Shown here: piece by piece, positions 32,211 to 44,268 of the stretch
How positions within the stretch are numbered: the stretch's first letter is position 1
How the letters are laid out: each line of letters begins with the position of its first letter
Assembly (NCBI GenBank): GCA_012976225.1
Contig: JAAVVG010000002.1
Location: forward strand, 1,426,001 to 1,490,000
Direction: 5' to 3'
DNA: 64,000 bases
DNA from: Golubevia sp. BC0850
Lineage: Eukaryota > Basidiomycota > Exobasidiomycetes > Golubeviales > Golubeviaceae
Translations under genes and position numbers: made by a program
Notes under the pieces: generated by a model
Told to the model about the DNA's origin: nothing
What the model saw: the letters and a program-made list of their open reading frames with translations, nothing else
Databases searched by the model: none

Positions 32211-33424
32211 GGGGGTTTCTTTCGCCCAATTCTTTTGCTGTGCACATCCCTTTTCCCCTGTAAAATTTCGATGTTGTGTTCACAATACATCAGGTAACTC
32301 CGTCCACAACCTTTTGATTTAAGTCTAGGTTCTTTCCTGGAGGGTTCCACTCGTAACCCCTTCTCGACCACGCGACGCACAGAGCTTGCAACATTGAGAC
32401 CTACCCTCTAGGTTAAAGTCCGGTCACTTGGTTTTTTTGAACGCTACTTCGAGAGTCTAAAGAATGGAGGGGAAGACTTCCTACTTGTAACTGTGAGAAT
32501 GTGAGAATCACTGTGACTCGCGTAGATTTCGACTCTCGATAAGCTGGCCTGATAAGGAAGATCAACATCCGCCTACGGTGATGAGATCCATCTCGAGAAA
32601 TCAAATCCCTCGACAGGTACATAAATAGCGAAAGAAGAGGGTCGGAAGGGGGTGAGCCCCAGCTGTTGGAGGCCTGGCCTTCTTTGGTCTAACAGAATCT
32701 AATTGAGCTCTAATTAAGACCTATAGTGGAATAAAAATGAGATCAAAGTGGATAAAGTAGAAGAAAGGTGGGGGAAGAAGATTCTTCTGGAACATGAGAA
32801 TGGAGCATGTACCCTCATCCGATCCGTTGGTTGAGTTTGAATGCTGCGAGCGAGGACTGACTTTCTTCTGATTCTTTCTCTCCTGTATACTAAAATTTCC
32901 TAATCTCTCAGAGGAAAACAACGCCTAACTCACCTAAAAGTTTGCAAAGAAGAAAGAAAAGAAAAGCGAGGATCCATTGTTTGTGCCTCCGAAGGCCTTT
33001 CGTTTAGACTCCCTCCCCTCTCTCTCTTTAGTACCCTATTCCTTCACTCTCTTCTCCTTCATCCACCCAATCATCCATTTCATTCGAATTCTCCATTTAC
33101 TTCTTCGATTCTCCTCCTTCCTCAACTGCAAAACTCAATTCAAACAACTTTCAACTCAATCCAGACATCTCATCCAAACAAGCAGAAGAGAGAACTATAA
33201 CTGCCGGAGGACAGAAAAGATTGTCGCAACCTAACCCTTCAAGTCTCTTCCATCTTTCCTTTCTTCTCAAAAGACTTCTGATAGATTCAGGAGAAATTTT
33301 CAGAAAGTCAAGCTTCATCTCCAGCAACCACTGTAGTTTGGCGATTCTATCGATTAGAATTTCAAGTAGCCCCCCCCCTCTCTATCTCATCCACCCTTCA
33401 ATCACCACAACCCTTCAGCCATAG
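32211..33424. other. Intergenic region and CDC24 leader
   Basis: 3' flank of the membrane protein, a neutral middle part, then about 400 bases of strongly CT-rich sequence directly before the CDC24 ATG, including a run of nine C residues near 33370. Reads as a long promoter and leader. No gene seen. Confidence 0.5.
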
Positions 33425-36400
33425 ATGGCAGCTTCAACATCTGGATTCCGTCCAGGAAGGAAACAATCTTTACTCTCTTTAGCTGGAACGAATAGTTCAA
33501 ATTCATATGGAGGTGGTCCATCTTCCTCTTCCTCTTCCTATTCAACAGGAGGTCCAACTCCAACCACTCCATCCTCTTCTTACGATCCTTCAATCAATGG
33601 CAACTCTGTTTACTCAAATGGTGTAAATGGTGGAATCAATGGTGGGTTAAACAACAACAGTAGTGGTTCTCTGTCTTCAGCTTCAGGTAGTGCTGTACTT
33701 CCAGGTGGTGGTCAAAGAACTCCAACAGTTTCAATGACCTCTTCAACAAATAACAATTCAGTGAATGGTGGAATAGGAGCTCCAATAGCTGCAAATTCAA
33801 TGGCAAACAAACCAGCAGTAGCTGCTTCATCTCTCTATCAGACCTGTCTAAGTTTAAGAAATCGATTGTACAGAGTCCCAAATTTCGGTTCTGAATGGTT
33901 AGATGAGGAAGCTATGATCTCTCATGGAACTACTTCTTCAAGCTTATCAATGACTAATTCTAATGATGGGACTTCAACTGCACCTTCCTCTCCAAAAGCT
34001 AGTGCCTCTACCGGTGGAATGGGAATCATAGGTTCTGATGATCCTGTCACTTCTATTTGGGCTATTGCTAGACTAGGTGCACCCCTTTGCTCACTTTATA
34101 ATCATCTTAATCCGGAAACCAAGTTGGAAATCAATCCAAACGTTAATCATCAAACCCTCAACGATTGTAAGAAACATGTGGCTAGGTTTGTTATGGCCAT
34201 TCAACATAAACTTAAGTGGAACCCTGATGATGTATTCACTGTTTCAAACGTTTACTTGAGTGATACTAATGGATTTGTCAAGGTGAGTTCTTAGTTGACC
34301 TGTTCAAGCAGTCAGATTGGGAAAGTCAAATGAGATGGAGGGGAATGGGGAGAAATCGGGAATGAGTGCAGGTCGGAGTCGTCTCTAGCCGGAAGGACAG
34401 ACCTCTTCTTTAGGGGAATCGCGATCTGTGAATCGATAACCTCTGGGAACCTCAAAGTTCAGCAGATGAGACTCTCTTATCTTAGGCGAGGAGAGGATTG
34501 GAGGCGAGAAGGAAGTGCGGGGTCGATCCTTTCTCTCTCTCAGTTTCACTTAGCCTTTTCAGAAGGCGCGTTTGAAAAGGATTGAAGCAGCCTTTGAATC
34601 TAAGATTCAAGTTCTTGAGTTCTATTTGAGGTCAATTGACTTTGCCGAGCATGTCTATTCCTGGCTCTCTTCCCTTCAATCGCTCATCCCCTCTTCTTTT
34701 TTGCTCTCCATTCTCACCCAGATCGTCAAAGCAATGCATAGAATCCTGGATGTTCTAGAATCTAGAGGTCTTCTGTTGGAATCTTCAGAAGAGTTGGATG
34801 ACGCTAGTGCGACGGTGCAACCTGTTGATGATGGAGCTAGAGTGGTCAGAGAATTGTTGGATACTGAGAGGAAATATGTTCAGGATTTGGAAGTCATGCA
34901 GGTTAGTTTCAGAGTATTCCATATGGGGCTTTGAAGGGGGTTGAGGATGAATAGTGAGCTCCGAAGGAGTGTGAAGGTTGGGTCTCCCCCGCCGGGAGGG
35001 GGGGGGGGTTGGAGTTGGCAGAGGGAAGTGAATGTATGCGACTCTAACTCGCATTCAAAGCTTCAAAGATGGCGATGAAGGCTGGGAATACTCGGAAGAG
35101 GATGTAATTCTCTCCCTCAAGATCTGCGGGAGAGTTCGAACTCGAAAGCTAAACTCTTCCCACCTTTAACCCCCCATCCTTTTCTTTCTCCTTTAGAATT
35201 ACGCAAAAGCTCTTGCGATGCACGACATTCTACCGGTGGATACGATTCACAGTCTTTTTGGCAATCTCAACACTCTCGTTGATGTCCAGCGTAGATTCCT
35301 CATCAGTGTCGAAGACAACGCTCGCCGAGATCGAGATGGTCAACATTTTGGAATGGTCTTCAAGCTTATGGAGAAAGATTTCTCAGCCTATGAGCCTTTC
35401 TGTGCCAACTACGCTCAAGCGCTAGGGATCATCGAATCAGAAATGCATAACCTCAAGAGATTGGAAGGTCTACCTGGGACAGAAGGGTGCTTCTTGGATC
35501 CAAGGTACGAGTTACCAGCCTTCATGATCAAACCCGTTCAAAGGATTTGCAAATACCCTCTACTGCTAGACCAGCTGATCAAGAAGACCCCAGAAGAAGC
35601 TAGCACGTATCAAGAATTGGTGGAAGGGTTAGCAGTCATCAAGAGAATCACCGACAAGGTTAATGAAACTCAAAGACTCCAAGAAAACATTCAACTAGTC
35701 AAGGATCTGGAAGAGAGAGTCGACGATTGGAAAGGTCACAACATCAATCACTTCGGTAGATTGCTTCTATGTGACATCTTCATGGTAGCCAAGTCAGAGA
35801 CAGAGAGAGAGTATCACGTCTACCTCTTCGAGAAGATTCTTCTTTGTTGCAAAGAGGTTCTGCCAGTTCCTGGAAAGAAGAACAGCAAGAGCAATTCTCT
35901 ACTCAAACAGAAAAGTGCAAGTCTTCAAAAGAAAGCAAAGACGACTCTTCAACTCAAGGGAAGAATCTTCATCAACAACGTCCTTGGAGCTCTGGTCAAT
36001 TCAAAGATGAACGCTATCCTAGGAACTCCAGGAGGTCAACACTGCTTAGCTGTTTGGTGGCGTGGAGATACGGAACAGGAATCCTTCAGTTTGAGATGCA
36101 AGAACGAGGAGCAGCTCAAACAATGGCAGACAGCTATCTCTAAACTGATAGACGAGGTCAGCGCTCGTCATCAGCAACGAGGACTCAACAGCGCAAGTGG
36201 CAGTGTCCTCATGTCTCCTGGAGGAAACATGGCGGGAGCCGGAGCTGGAGGAAGGCGAAATACTGCGACGAGCAGTCATTTCCCTCAGACGCCAATCACA
36301 GACATCGCTCCTGTCTACCCCTTCTCTAGAGCAGAGAGTCAAATGGGTCACCATCCAGTAACAGACGAGCATCAAGAAGAAGTTGAAGGAATGAGAGAGA

Positions 36401-37452
36401 CCGGAGATTCTCGATTCTCTGGAAGGGCTACTCCGATGGGTGGAAGACTTTCTGGTCAATCCGAATCAGAAAGGCACCGATCTCAAGGAAACGAGCTAGG
36501 TGGTCCTTTGACCCAGTGGAGATCCAACTCCCCTGCAGTCAGACCTGGAGTCCCTCGTCATGCTTCAAGTGCAAATCCTCCAACAGAGCAGTCCCTTCGA
36601 AAGGCTTCGAGCACTCATCATCTTCGTCAAGCTCAACCGGGCTACCCGAGTGGAGGATCATCATCAGCAACAGCAGTGGCTCCTAACTATTCTCGAGGAC
36701 TCCGACCTGCTGGGAGCGATGCGAAATTGTCGGATCAGGTGGATTCCTCGGAACCCATCGAAAGGATGTCAGGCGGAGCTCCTCTTGCTTTCAGACCTAG
36801 AGGAGATTCTCTGGCTGCAATGGCTAGAGCCAACTCGGACGGTCCGCAGACGACAAGGAATAGATCAGCAAGTAGTCCTCAAGTCTATCCTCCTTTAGCA
36901 GCTCAACAGTTCCAGCCGCCTATGCCATCTCCCTCTCCTCTAGGGTCTCACCAGCCGGATTTTTATCACAGACAGCAGCATCAGCAGCAGTACGAGAATG
37001 GGGTTCATCAGACAGGGGAGAAGAGATTCAGCTCCTCCAGCAATTCGACGATGGAATCGAATCAATCCTATCAATCTAGACCTCAATCGACAGCAGCTAG
37101 CTCCCCAAACACTCTCAGTGGCGGGTCTGTCGCTGGCAATAGAGCTGAATCCAACACTACACCGACGAACCTTCAACATGCTTCAAGCGCCGTCAAAGTT
37201 CATATTCGATTCGGAGAAGACGTCTTCGTCATCGTGGTCTTGATGTCGGTCACTTTCAGAGAGTTGAGAGAAAAGGTAGTCAAGAAGATCAGGCTTGTCA
37301 ATGCCTCGAGAAACATGACGGAATCTGACGTGAGGATGAAATACGTGGATGAAGATGGAGATTCGATTCAAGTCACTTGTGATGACGACGTTCAAATGGC
37401 TCTGGAAGCTTGGAAAGCTTCAGAAACGGATCCTTATCTTATAGTCACTTGA
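33425..37452 (+). CDS. CDC24: Rho guanine nucleotide exchange factor Cdc24
   Basis: Activator of the polarity GTPase Cdc42. Exons are 33425-34282, 34722-34901 and 35197-37452, all phase 0, 1097 residues. After a Ser/Gly/Asn-rich start comes the Cdc24 N-terminal/CH-like region (PVTSIWAIARLGAPLCSLYN, CKKHVARFVMAIQHKLKWNP, VSNVYLSDTNGFVK). The RhoGEF (DH) domain, about residues 320-500, carries RELLDTERKYVQDLEVM, PAFMIKPVQRICKYPLLLDQ and YQELVEGLAVIKRITDKVNE. A PH domain follows (FGRLLLCDIFMVAKSE, YHVYLFEKILLC), then a long Ser/Pro/Gln-rich linker. The C-terminal PB1 domain (KVHIRFGEDVFVIVVLMS to DDDVQMALEAW) is where scaffold Bem1 docks in other fungi. Intron 1 is 439 bases. Confidence 0.97.
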
Positions 37453-38447
37453 TTTAGAGTCTCTCCTCAAGTCCAATCATCTGCTCTTTAATCTCGTCTC
37501 CTCAACGCTTCAACTTCTACGACTCGCATCTCTTCTTAACGTCCATGACAAGTTTTCAACAAATCTCATCTAGCCTATCTATCTTATTAGCTCTGTTTCC
37601 TCTGATATGAAAGCATATATCCAATCTCCTGAAATCTCAATCTTGAAGTTCTCATCTTCCACTTCTCTCTCCTCCACTCCCATCAAGTCAAGTCCAGTCA
37701 TCGTTCTTATCTCTCCTCAATCTCTGTTTATTATCATACCTAGTCTTCAAAAAAGGGGTTCTCATCCTTCTGAATCTTTCAGTCCAATTTTTTCTTTGCC
37801 TCTTCTTCATCTTCAATTCGTTTTCAACTTGCCGCTTTCTATCCAAATCCCAGATCCATCAAAGAGCGGAGGTCAAGACAGCCGACTATCAAATCAATCT
37901 CTCTAGACAGTCAATCAATTTGTCAGGACCTTCAGATCATCTTTTCCCAACTTTTTTCTTCGTTCGACTTGCTCTTCTTTTCTGTTTTTTTCCCTGTCAA
38001 CATCTTTTACATTCGACCAATACCTTATTTATAGAACCCCCTTTCTAAAGCTTCCTCATATCTCACTATCTTCTCCACTCTATCTCTTCCTATCATCTCG
38101 TCAGCACCGGTACTCTACCCTTCCCTTTCTCTCCCTGTTTCTTTCGGTGTTTTGTTCGTCGGTTCCTGTGTTTACTATTTCATCGATCCTTTCTTCCTAA
38201 ATTCAAGAACCTTCCTACACACTTGATTTCGTCTGTTACTTGGATTCAGAGAAGTGGATGCGGTTCTGTTTGAAAGAGACGAATCACTTGGAGAGTATAT
38301 ACGAGGTACAAAGCCGTGACTAGAACGGGCCTCGAGATAGGAGGCCCAGTTCATTCACATCATCAAGTGGCGAGAAGAAATCAATTTTGAGCTTGGAAAC
38401 GATGGTTTGAGAAAAAAAAAAAAGATGAAGGGAGTTTTGCAGTTCTA
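37453..38447. other. Convergent intergenic region, T-rich
   Basis: About 800 bases of CT/T-rich sequence after CDC24, probably a long 3' UTR, then a poly-A tract at 38411-38422. The open frame at 37607-37906 is low complexity and not called. Confidence 0.45.
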
Positions 38448-38994
38448 TCAAAAGTCACAAATGCTTCTCGCACCATGAAATCTTGTGATGCAACATGTCT
38501 CACCCAGAGACGATGCCCTTACAATGTTGAAAAACAAGTTCCTTACGGGCATGGCGGGTCTGGGTGGAAGGGTTTCGGCTGTATCGTCAACAATGGTGAG
38601 ATGGGGTGGCGGCCAGACCTGGTAGTCGTCCTTCTTCCTTTTGTCCGCTTGTTTCCACTGTAGAGATTTTGTTTGAAGAGGTAGAAGAGGGCTGTAGTGA
38701 GAAAGGTAGGTTCAAACAAATTAGACACCAGCAAGAGACATTAGAAAGAATGGATCAACTTACCGAGAAGCCGTAATCGACTCCAATGATCCCACGAGCG
38801 TCCATATGGACAGTGGATTGTAAGTCTTGAGCCTGAAGAAAGATATGAGGATCTTGAAGATCAGAGACTCCAAAAGGCAACCTGAAAGAAAGTCAGGCAA
38901 AGAGATGAACCCTCACGTTGGAAGATGGGACTGGAGTTGAGGAAACCAAAACGGCCAAGGTGGCTAAAGGCAAAATCAGTTTGACGAGTTGCAT
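38448..38994 (-). CDS. Tentative small secreted protein
   Basis: A minus-strand ATG at 38994 opens MQLVKLILPLATLAVLVSST followed by PVPSSN, a convincing signal peptide, and then a GTGAGG donor at 38916. A downstream CAG acceptor (38881-38883 area) leads to LPFGVSDLQDPHIFLQAQDL and MDARGIIGVDYGFS, which stops at a GTAAGT donor. A third piece reads WKQADKRKKDDYQVWPPPHL and TIVDDTAETLPPRPAMPVRN, running to a TGA at 38448. The phase at the first junction does not fit the most protein-like frame, so either an exon is missed or the gene is damaged. No family recognised. Confidence 0.4.
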
Positions 38995-39453
38995 GTTGGG
39001 TGTGGTAAAATTTTCTTTAGATGCACGAAAAGAGATGAAGTTTGAGAAGAATCGAGTTGGACCAGCCACTGAAAGAAAAAAGAAGAAAGAAAGAGAGCAG
39101 GAAATGAAAAGCAGATGAGGTAGGAGAAAAGGTTCTTTTGACTGAGCTCTTTGTATACCCCAGAAGTTTAAGGGAGAGAACCCAACGATCTTTCTTTGTG
39201 AAGCATGAGTTAACGGAGAGAGCCCAGGAAGAGTGCAAATTCGTAGGCAGCGGGGCTGCGAACTCGCAGGTTCGGTGCATGCAGAAGCTTTTTTACCATT
39301 TGAAGCCTCTTTCCCACGAATTCCGTGAGACTCACTGAATGGGTAGAGGCTGCAAGGCTGAAGCACTGAAGTGTCGGCTCTGTACTCCATCCATGATCTC
39401 GACTGCCGTAAAGGAAAGGAGAGGAACGATCGAATGTGTCAGTAACCTCGCAG
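38995..39453. other. Intergenic, upstream of the secreted-protein candidate
   Basis: Purine-rich leader and promoter of the minus-strand candidate, then sequence reaching the edge of repeat copy B. No gene; overlapping open frames on both strands cancel out. Confidence 0.4.
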
Positions 39454-39949
39454 CTAATCAGACTGATGCAACCAAAATCTAAAGTGAAACACAAAGCTGT
39501 AACATGAGAACGAGTCGAGATGGGAAGTCCAACTTTCGAATCTTATCCGCCATGAATCTGATTTTCCAAGTCTCTTTTGAATCACCCAGCATCTCCAAGT
39601 CCCAAGTAACGAATTCCTCAGTTAGAGCCTGAAACATCTCGAATGTGGTTAATCAAGAGATGTAGGCTGAGCTCGAGTCGATGGAAAGCGTGTGGAATAT
39701 GGTGATACGGTCGTTGAATCGTGAAGACTTTCCAATCAGATGGATGGATCCAAGATAGAATGCGATTGAAAGTGGATGGGAGATGTGCGTGAGAGAGAAA
39801 GAGGGTGGATAAACATAGAGAGACTAGCTTACTGTAGCTTTCCTTGAAGAAGTGTTTGGAGGGAAGGAATGAAGAAGAGGAAATTTTCTTCTCGATATAA
39901 CCTCCTTGACTTTCTCGCGAGCTGTGCTCACTTCACTCTCCCGCTCTTC
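39454..39949 (-). repeat. Dispersed repeat, copy B (about 495 bp, inverted relative to copy A)
   Basis: Reverse complement of the block at 1025-1517, with scattered single-base differences over the whole length and sharp loss of similarity at both ends. The shared 57-codon frame differs from copy A at three residues (K for N, T for M, P for Q). Flanks at the two sites are unrelated, which argues for insertion or segmental copying rather than a larger duplication. Confidence 0.85.
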
Positions 39950-40260
39950 CAGAATTGTCGTATCTCTCCTCTGATTAGGACAAATAAATTGCTGAGATTA
40001 GTATTCTGATAATCACCAATTGCTCTCGGTTTCAAACGTGGGACATGGCTCGACTCTCCTTGCCATCAACTCGTTGCTTCCTTTCGACAGTTTCGAGGCA
40101 CGGAAAGATGAGTCCATTCATGAGCAGGTGTGGTTGGTATAAGTACAATTGATATGTCCTTCAACAAGCATACAGCATTAGTATAACACATCGTAAAGGG
40201 GGCCAGGTTAGAGTTGAGCAGGCAAACATCGATATGTAGTATCAATTTCATCCCTCTTGG
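39950..40260. other. Intergenic, helicase 3' flank
   Basis: Between repeat copy B and the helicase stop codon. Nothing recognised. Confidence 0.4.
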
Positions 40261-43200
40261 TCACGGAGTGATCTCATTCCACTCAACCTCCTCGAAATCT
40301 TCAACCTCTTGATCTTCAATTTCTTCCTCTTCCTCTTCAATGACTTCATCTTCCTTTTCTCCGTTCAACTTCCTAAAAACCATTTCACCATCCACGACCC
40401 TTCCACTCTCAATCAACATCTCAGCATATTTCCTGATAGAGTCAACATCAGGTTGATCGACATTGTTTCTACCTCTTTCACTTAGCGTTGCATTCCTCAG
40501 AGTTTCCAAATTTCCAACAACGTAAAGATTCCTCTTAGCTCTAGTCAAGGCTACATTCAATCTTCTTCTATCCGATAAGAATCCAACAAACCCTCCGTCG
40601 TTAGATCTGACCGTTGAAAATAGAATGACAGATTTCTCTCTACCTTCAAATCCATCGACAGTATGAATCTCGATTTCTGAAAGTTCTAAAGCTTTTGAAC
40701 CGGCTCCTTGAGATTGTAGAATGGATTCCAAGATTCTGCGTTGGGGATTGTCTCTTTTCAAAAGTCGTTGAAATCTTTGAACTTGAGCCATGTATGGAGA
40801 TACAATTCCGATTTGAGAACCTTTTAAATCCGGATTATGATGAAATAGATCTACCACGACTCTACTGACTAGTTCGATTTCTGAAAAATTGGCCAGCGAT
40901 TTATCTAGAAGAGTTTCTGAGCCTTGATGGTTAATGAAAGTTAAGTGTTGTGAAGCATTGAAATCGTTCTCAGTGGAAGGAGACGGGAGGAAAGAAGACT
41001 TTAAGGAGTCTAGTTCAAGAGTTCGTTTCCCATCCGTCAGAGCACCGTCATAGAATTTCTCATTAGGGAAGCTACTAAGACTAGGATGCATTCTATGCTG
41101 TTCGTTTAACATGACACTTGGGATGTCTCCTCTTTGAATCAGTCTCTCGAACAGACTTTTTGGAAGCCCTTTGTTCCTAGACTCTAAACTCATGACTACC
41201 GGAGGAAGTTGTTTGTGATCTCCGATCAAGGCCAACTGCTTACAGCCTTTCATTAGAGGGATTAAAGATATCGGTTCTGTTGCCATTGAGCCTTCATCAA
41301 AGAAGACGATTGGGAAATCGATCATTCGAAGACCAGGGGAACCAGAGCTGATGGCAGTAGCTGCGATGACATCTGCTCCTTGAAGGATCTCTCCCACTAT
41401 GATCTTAGAGAGAACGTATCTCCTTCCTCTTGCTTGACGTAGCCTCTGTTTGAGCTTGGCTAAATTCTGATTGGACTGATTAGGGTTGCTACTTGCGAGT
41501 TGATCAGCCAGTTCCAATCCTTCTTCTTCCAATTCTTCCGGATCTAAAAGAGAGTTCGTAGACTTGACTTTCCAATCTCCTCTGGCAAGCTCCTTCTCCA
41601 GTCTCTCTATCTCGGCCTTCGTTTCGTCCAGATTGGATTTCCTTGGATGTCTAGCCATGTGAGCATCTAGAGTCACGTTGATGAGACTGGGTCTGACCCT
41701 TGCGGAAGGACCAACTCGAACGACTTTCAATCCAGCGATTCGACACCCGTCTGCTAAGTTGTCCACGGCGACGTTCGTGTGAGAGGTTAAAAGAATGGGA
41801 TGAGGGACTTGAAAGTGAAGCTTGAGGAGTTGAACCGTTGAGACTAAAGTTCGTGTCTTTCCTGTTCCAGGTGGCTAGGAGAGAGATGGAGAATTGCGGA
41901 GAGGTAAGTCGCCTGAAGAAGGAAGAAGAAAACGTCGGTATACTCACACCTTGGACCAGACTGACTCTCTCCTTCAACATCATAGCCACGGCTTTCATCT
42001 GACTTTGATTAAGTCCCAGTTCTGGATCTCCCTCCATAATCAGGGGATTATCTCTAGCGTATCTCTCCATCCAGCTCTTGATCCTCATGTCTCCATCGAA
42101 AGAGTTACTAGTATCTCTCTCCATCGGAGGTTCCATGTCTAGCAAAACATCACTAATCTTACTTCCAGCCAAGACAAGTTCTTTTCCTGGAACGTTTGCT
42201 CTTTCCAGAAAATCGACATCATGATCTAAAGATTGCAGAGCTTCATCTATTCTAACCTCCGCTATATCGTTATGTAATTGATATAATCTCCAAGAAGAAG
42301 AAGCTTCTAGGTCTGTTTTCTGAGCTTCACCTTCGAAGAATAGCTTGATGTGTCTTGCTCCTTTCTCTAGAACGGTAGCCTTTAAGACCTCTTTTTCAAT
42401 TTTGAGTTCTTGAGTGGTAGCATCTAACCCATCTACGTTCTCCACCTTCACTTGAACGTCCTCGAAAGTTTCACCAAATCCTTCCTGAGCATTTTCACCA
42501 CTCCTTTCCATTCTCATTTCTTCACTTTCCACTTCCACGTTATCACCAGGTCTAAATCGATTCCAGGGTAAAGGTTGACTTCCGATTAATTTGAAAGTAG
42601 CGACTCTATTTCCAAAGTGCTTAGAACTTGAACCTTGCCAGTAAGCTAAAAGATCGTCTACCGCATAACCTGTCTGAACTAATTTCCCAATTGGCCATTG
42701 TCTTCGAAGTTGAATTGCTTCCTCAGCAGCAGCTCTTTCATGAGAAAGGATTTCTAACCACTTCTCTCTATATTCCTTTGACGCTCTCAACGACTCCGTA
42801 CGATCTTTTGCATAACGAGCCGATAATTCCAATGGAGAACTAGAAGAGGTAATTGTAGAGCTTGACAAAGTTAAACCTTTCCTTCTCTGAGCAGCAGTGA
42901 AAGTACCTTTTAGCAAATCTTTAGTCGGTAGACTCCTAGAAACGATTCTAGTCTGTAAATCTTGATTGAGAGTGTTGATAGACCAACTTCCGTTTGAGTT
43001 TAAATCCAACTTGCCATTTGAGTTGTTCTTCAAAAGGTTGTATCTCCTACTTCCTACTGGAGGCCTGTTGGTCTCACCCATTCTGGAAGGTGCTTGAAGC
43101 CTCCAATCGAACCTTTCCACGCCATTCTTTGGATGAATGTTCCCATTTCCACTTCTGATTTGAGTTTGGCTTGAACGTACCGGATGATGGAGAGCAGATT

Positions 43201-43576
43201 GAAAGAGCTGATCCAATTGATCTTGACCCGCAGAGAGAGCTAAAGCAACATCTTCATCCAAGACCTGAGCTAAATCGTCGTAACTTTTTGCCATTAACAT
43301 CCATGGATCTTCTTCATCCAAAGAGTTATTCCTATCCCACGTGATTCTTGGAGAGAGTGGTCCAGAATTGGGATGAGATCTTCTCGGGTAATTGAAATTG
43401 GAAGGTGGATGATATTCAGGATGAGTGTGACTATTGGTATGAGTTGAGGATTGACTACTTGCTGGATTGGAACTAATTAATTTAGATTGTGAGATACTTC
43501 TACTGGTAGATTCGAGATTGCTGAGTGAATTGAAGGATTCAGTCAAGGTTGGTCGCAGCCTCATCATCAGGCTCAT
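40261..43576 (-). CDS. Superfamily 1 DNA/RNA helicase (SMUBP-2/Upf1-like)
   Basis: ATP-dependent helicase of the Upf1-like group, nearest in layout to SMUBP-2/Hcs1. Minus-strand exons are 43576-41948 and 41874-40261, phase 0, about 1080 residues. A beta-barrel-type region (WPIGKLVQTGYAVDDLLAYW, RFRPGDNVEVESE) precedes LNQSQMKAVAMML. Motif I is PPGTGKTRTLVSTVQLL, right after the intron. Motif II reads VFFDEGSMATEP where relatives have DEAxQxxEP; GDHKQLPPVV is motif III. LNEQHRMHP, IHTVDGFEGREKSVILFSTV and LNVALTRAKRNLYVVGN complete the set. The tail is acidic. The same frame is open upstream to about 43680, behind a CAG that could be an acceptor, so an extra 5' exon with a basic, mitochondrial-type start is possible. 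I took the first ATG in the frame. Confidence 0.88.
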
Positions 43577-44268
43577 CCTACTTGGATGGCCAATGTTCCT
43601 CTGACTGACCAACCTGATTGATGCTACCGATCTCTGTTGATTGCCATTTCTTAACGTATTGATCAAAGTTCGACGGATGCTGGGCTAGAATCGAATGGAA
43701 AGGAAAGGACGAGGATGAGTTGCTGAGTAGATGAGGTCCAGAAACTAGAGAGGAATCCATGCCCACGCTGTACAAGCTTTTCAAAGTGGCGTTTCAACGA
43801 TTTTCAAAGATTGACAGTAACGAAAGAGAAAAACTAATTTGGTCAAGTAGATTAGTATCAAAGATGTTGATTGAGTCGTAAAGAAAAGCGAAAGAGGGGC
43901 TTTGGGGGTGAAACCGTGCGTAAAAACAGGGAATGATGAAACATGGGAAGATTGTATTGTTATTTATGAGAATGTTGAATTGAGGCCTAGTTCTTTATGA
44001 ATTGTTGAATGTTGTTGTTGTTGTTGACGGAGTGACGAGATGCTGAGAGAGAATGCGAGGTTGGGTTGTAGTGCGGTTTTGGGTGACTTGGAACAAGGAA
44101 CAGAGAGCGTGAGGATGTGGGAACCCAGAATATAGAAGTAGAAAGAAAAGAGATTTCGTAGAGAGTCCTTTTTGAAGATCAAGGAAAAGGTTTTGAAGAA
44201 GACGAAAAGGAGGTTTGAGAGAAGGTGGTAGATCCGGGGAAGCGAAGTAAAGATTTGTCTCTTCTCCC
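43577..44268. other. Intergenic between helicase and OTU genes
   Basis: Helicase promoter (possibly a 5' exon near 43680-43790) and the OTU gene 3' UTR. A GTT trinucleotide run at about 44010-44027 is the only repeat. Confidence 0.4.
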
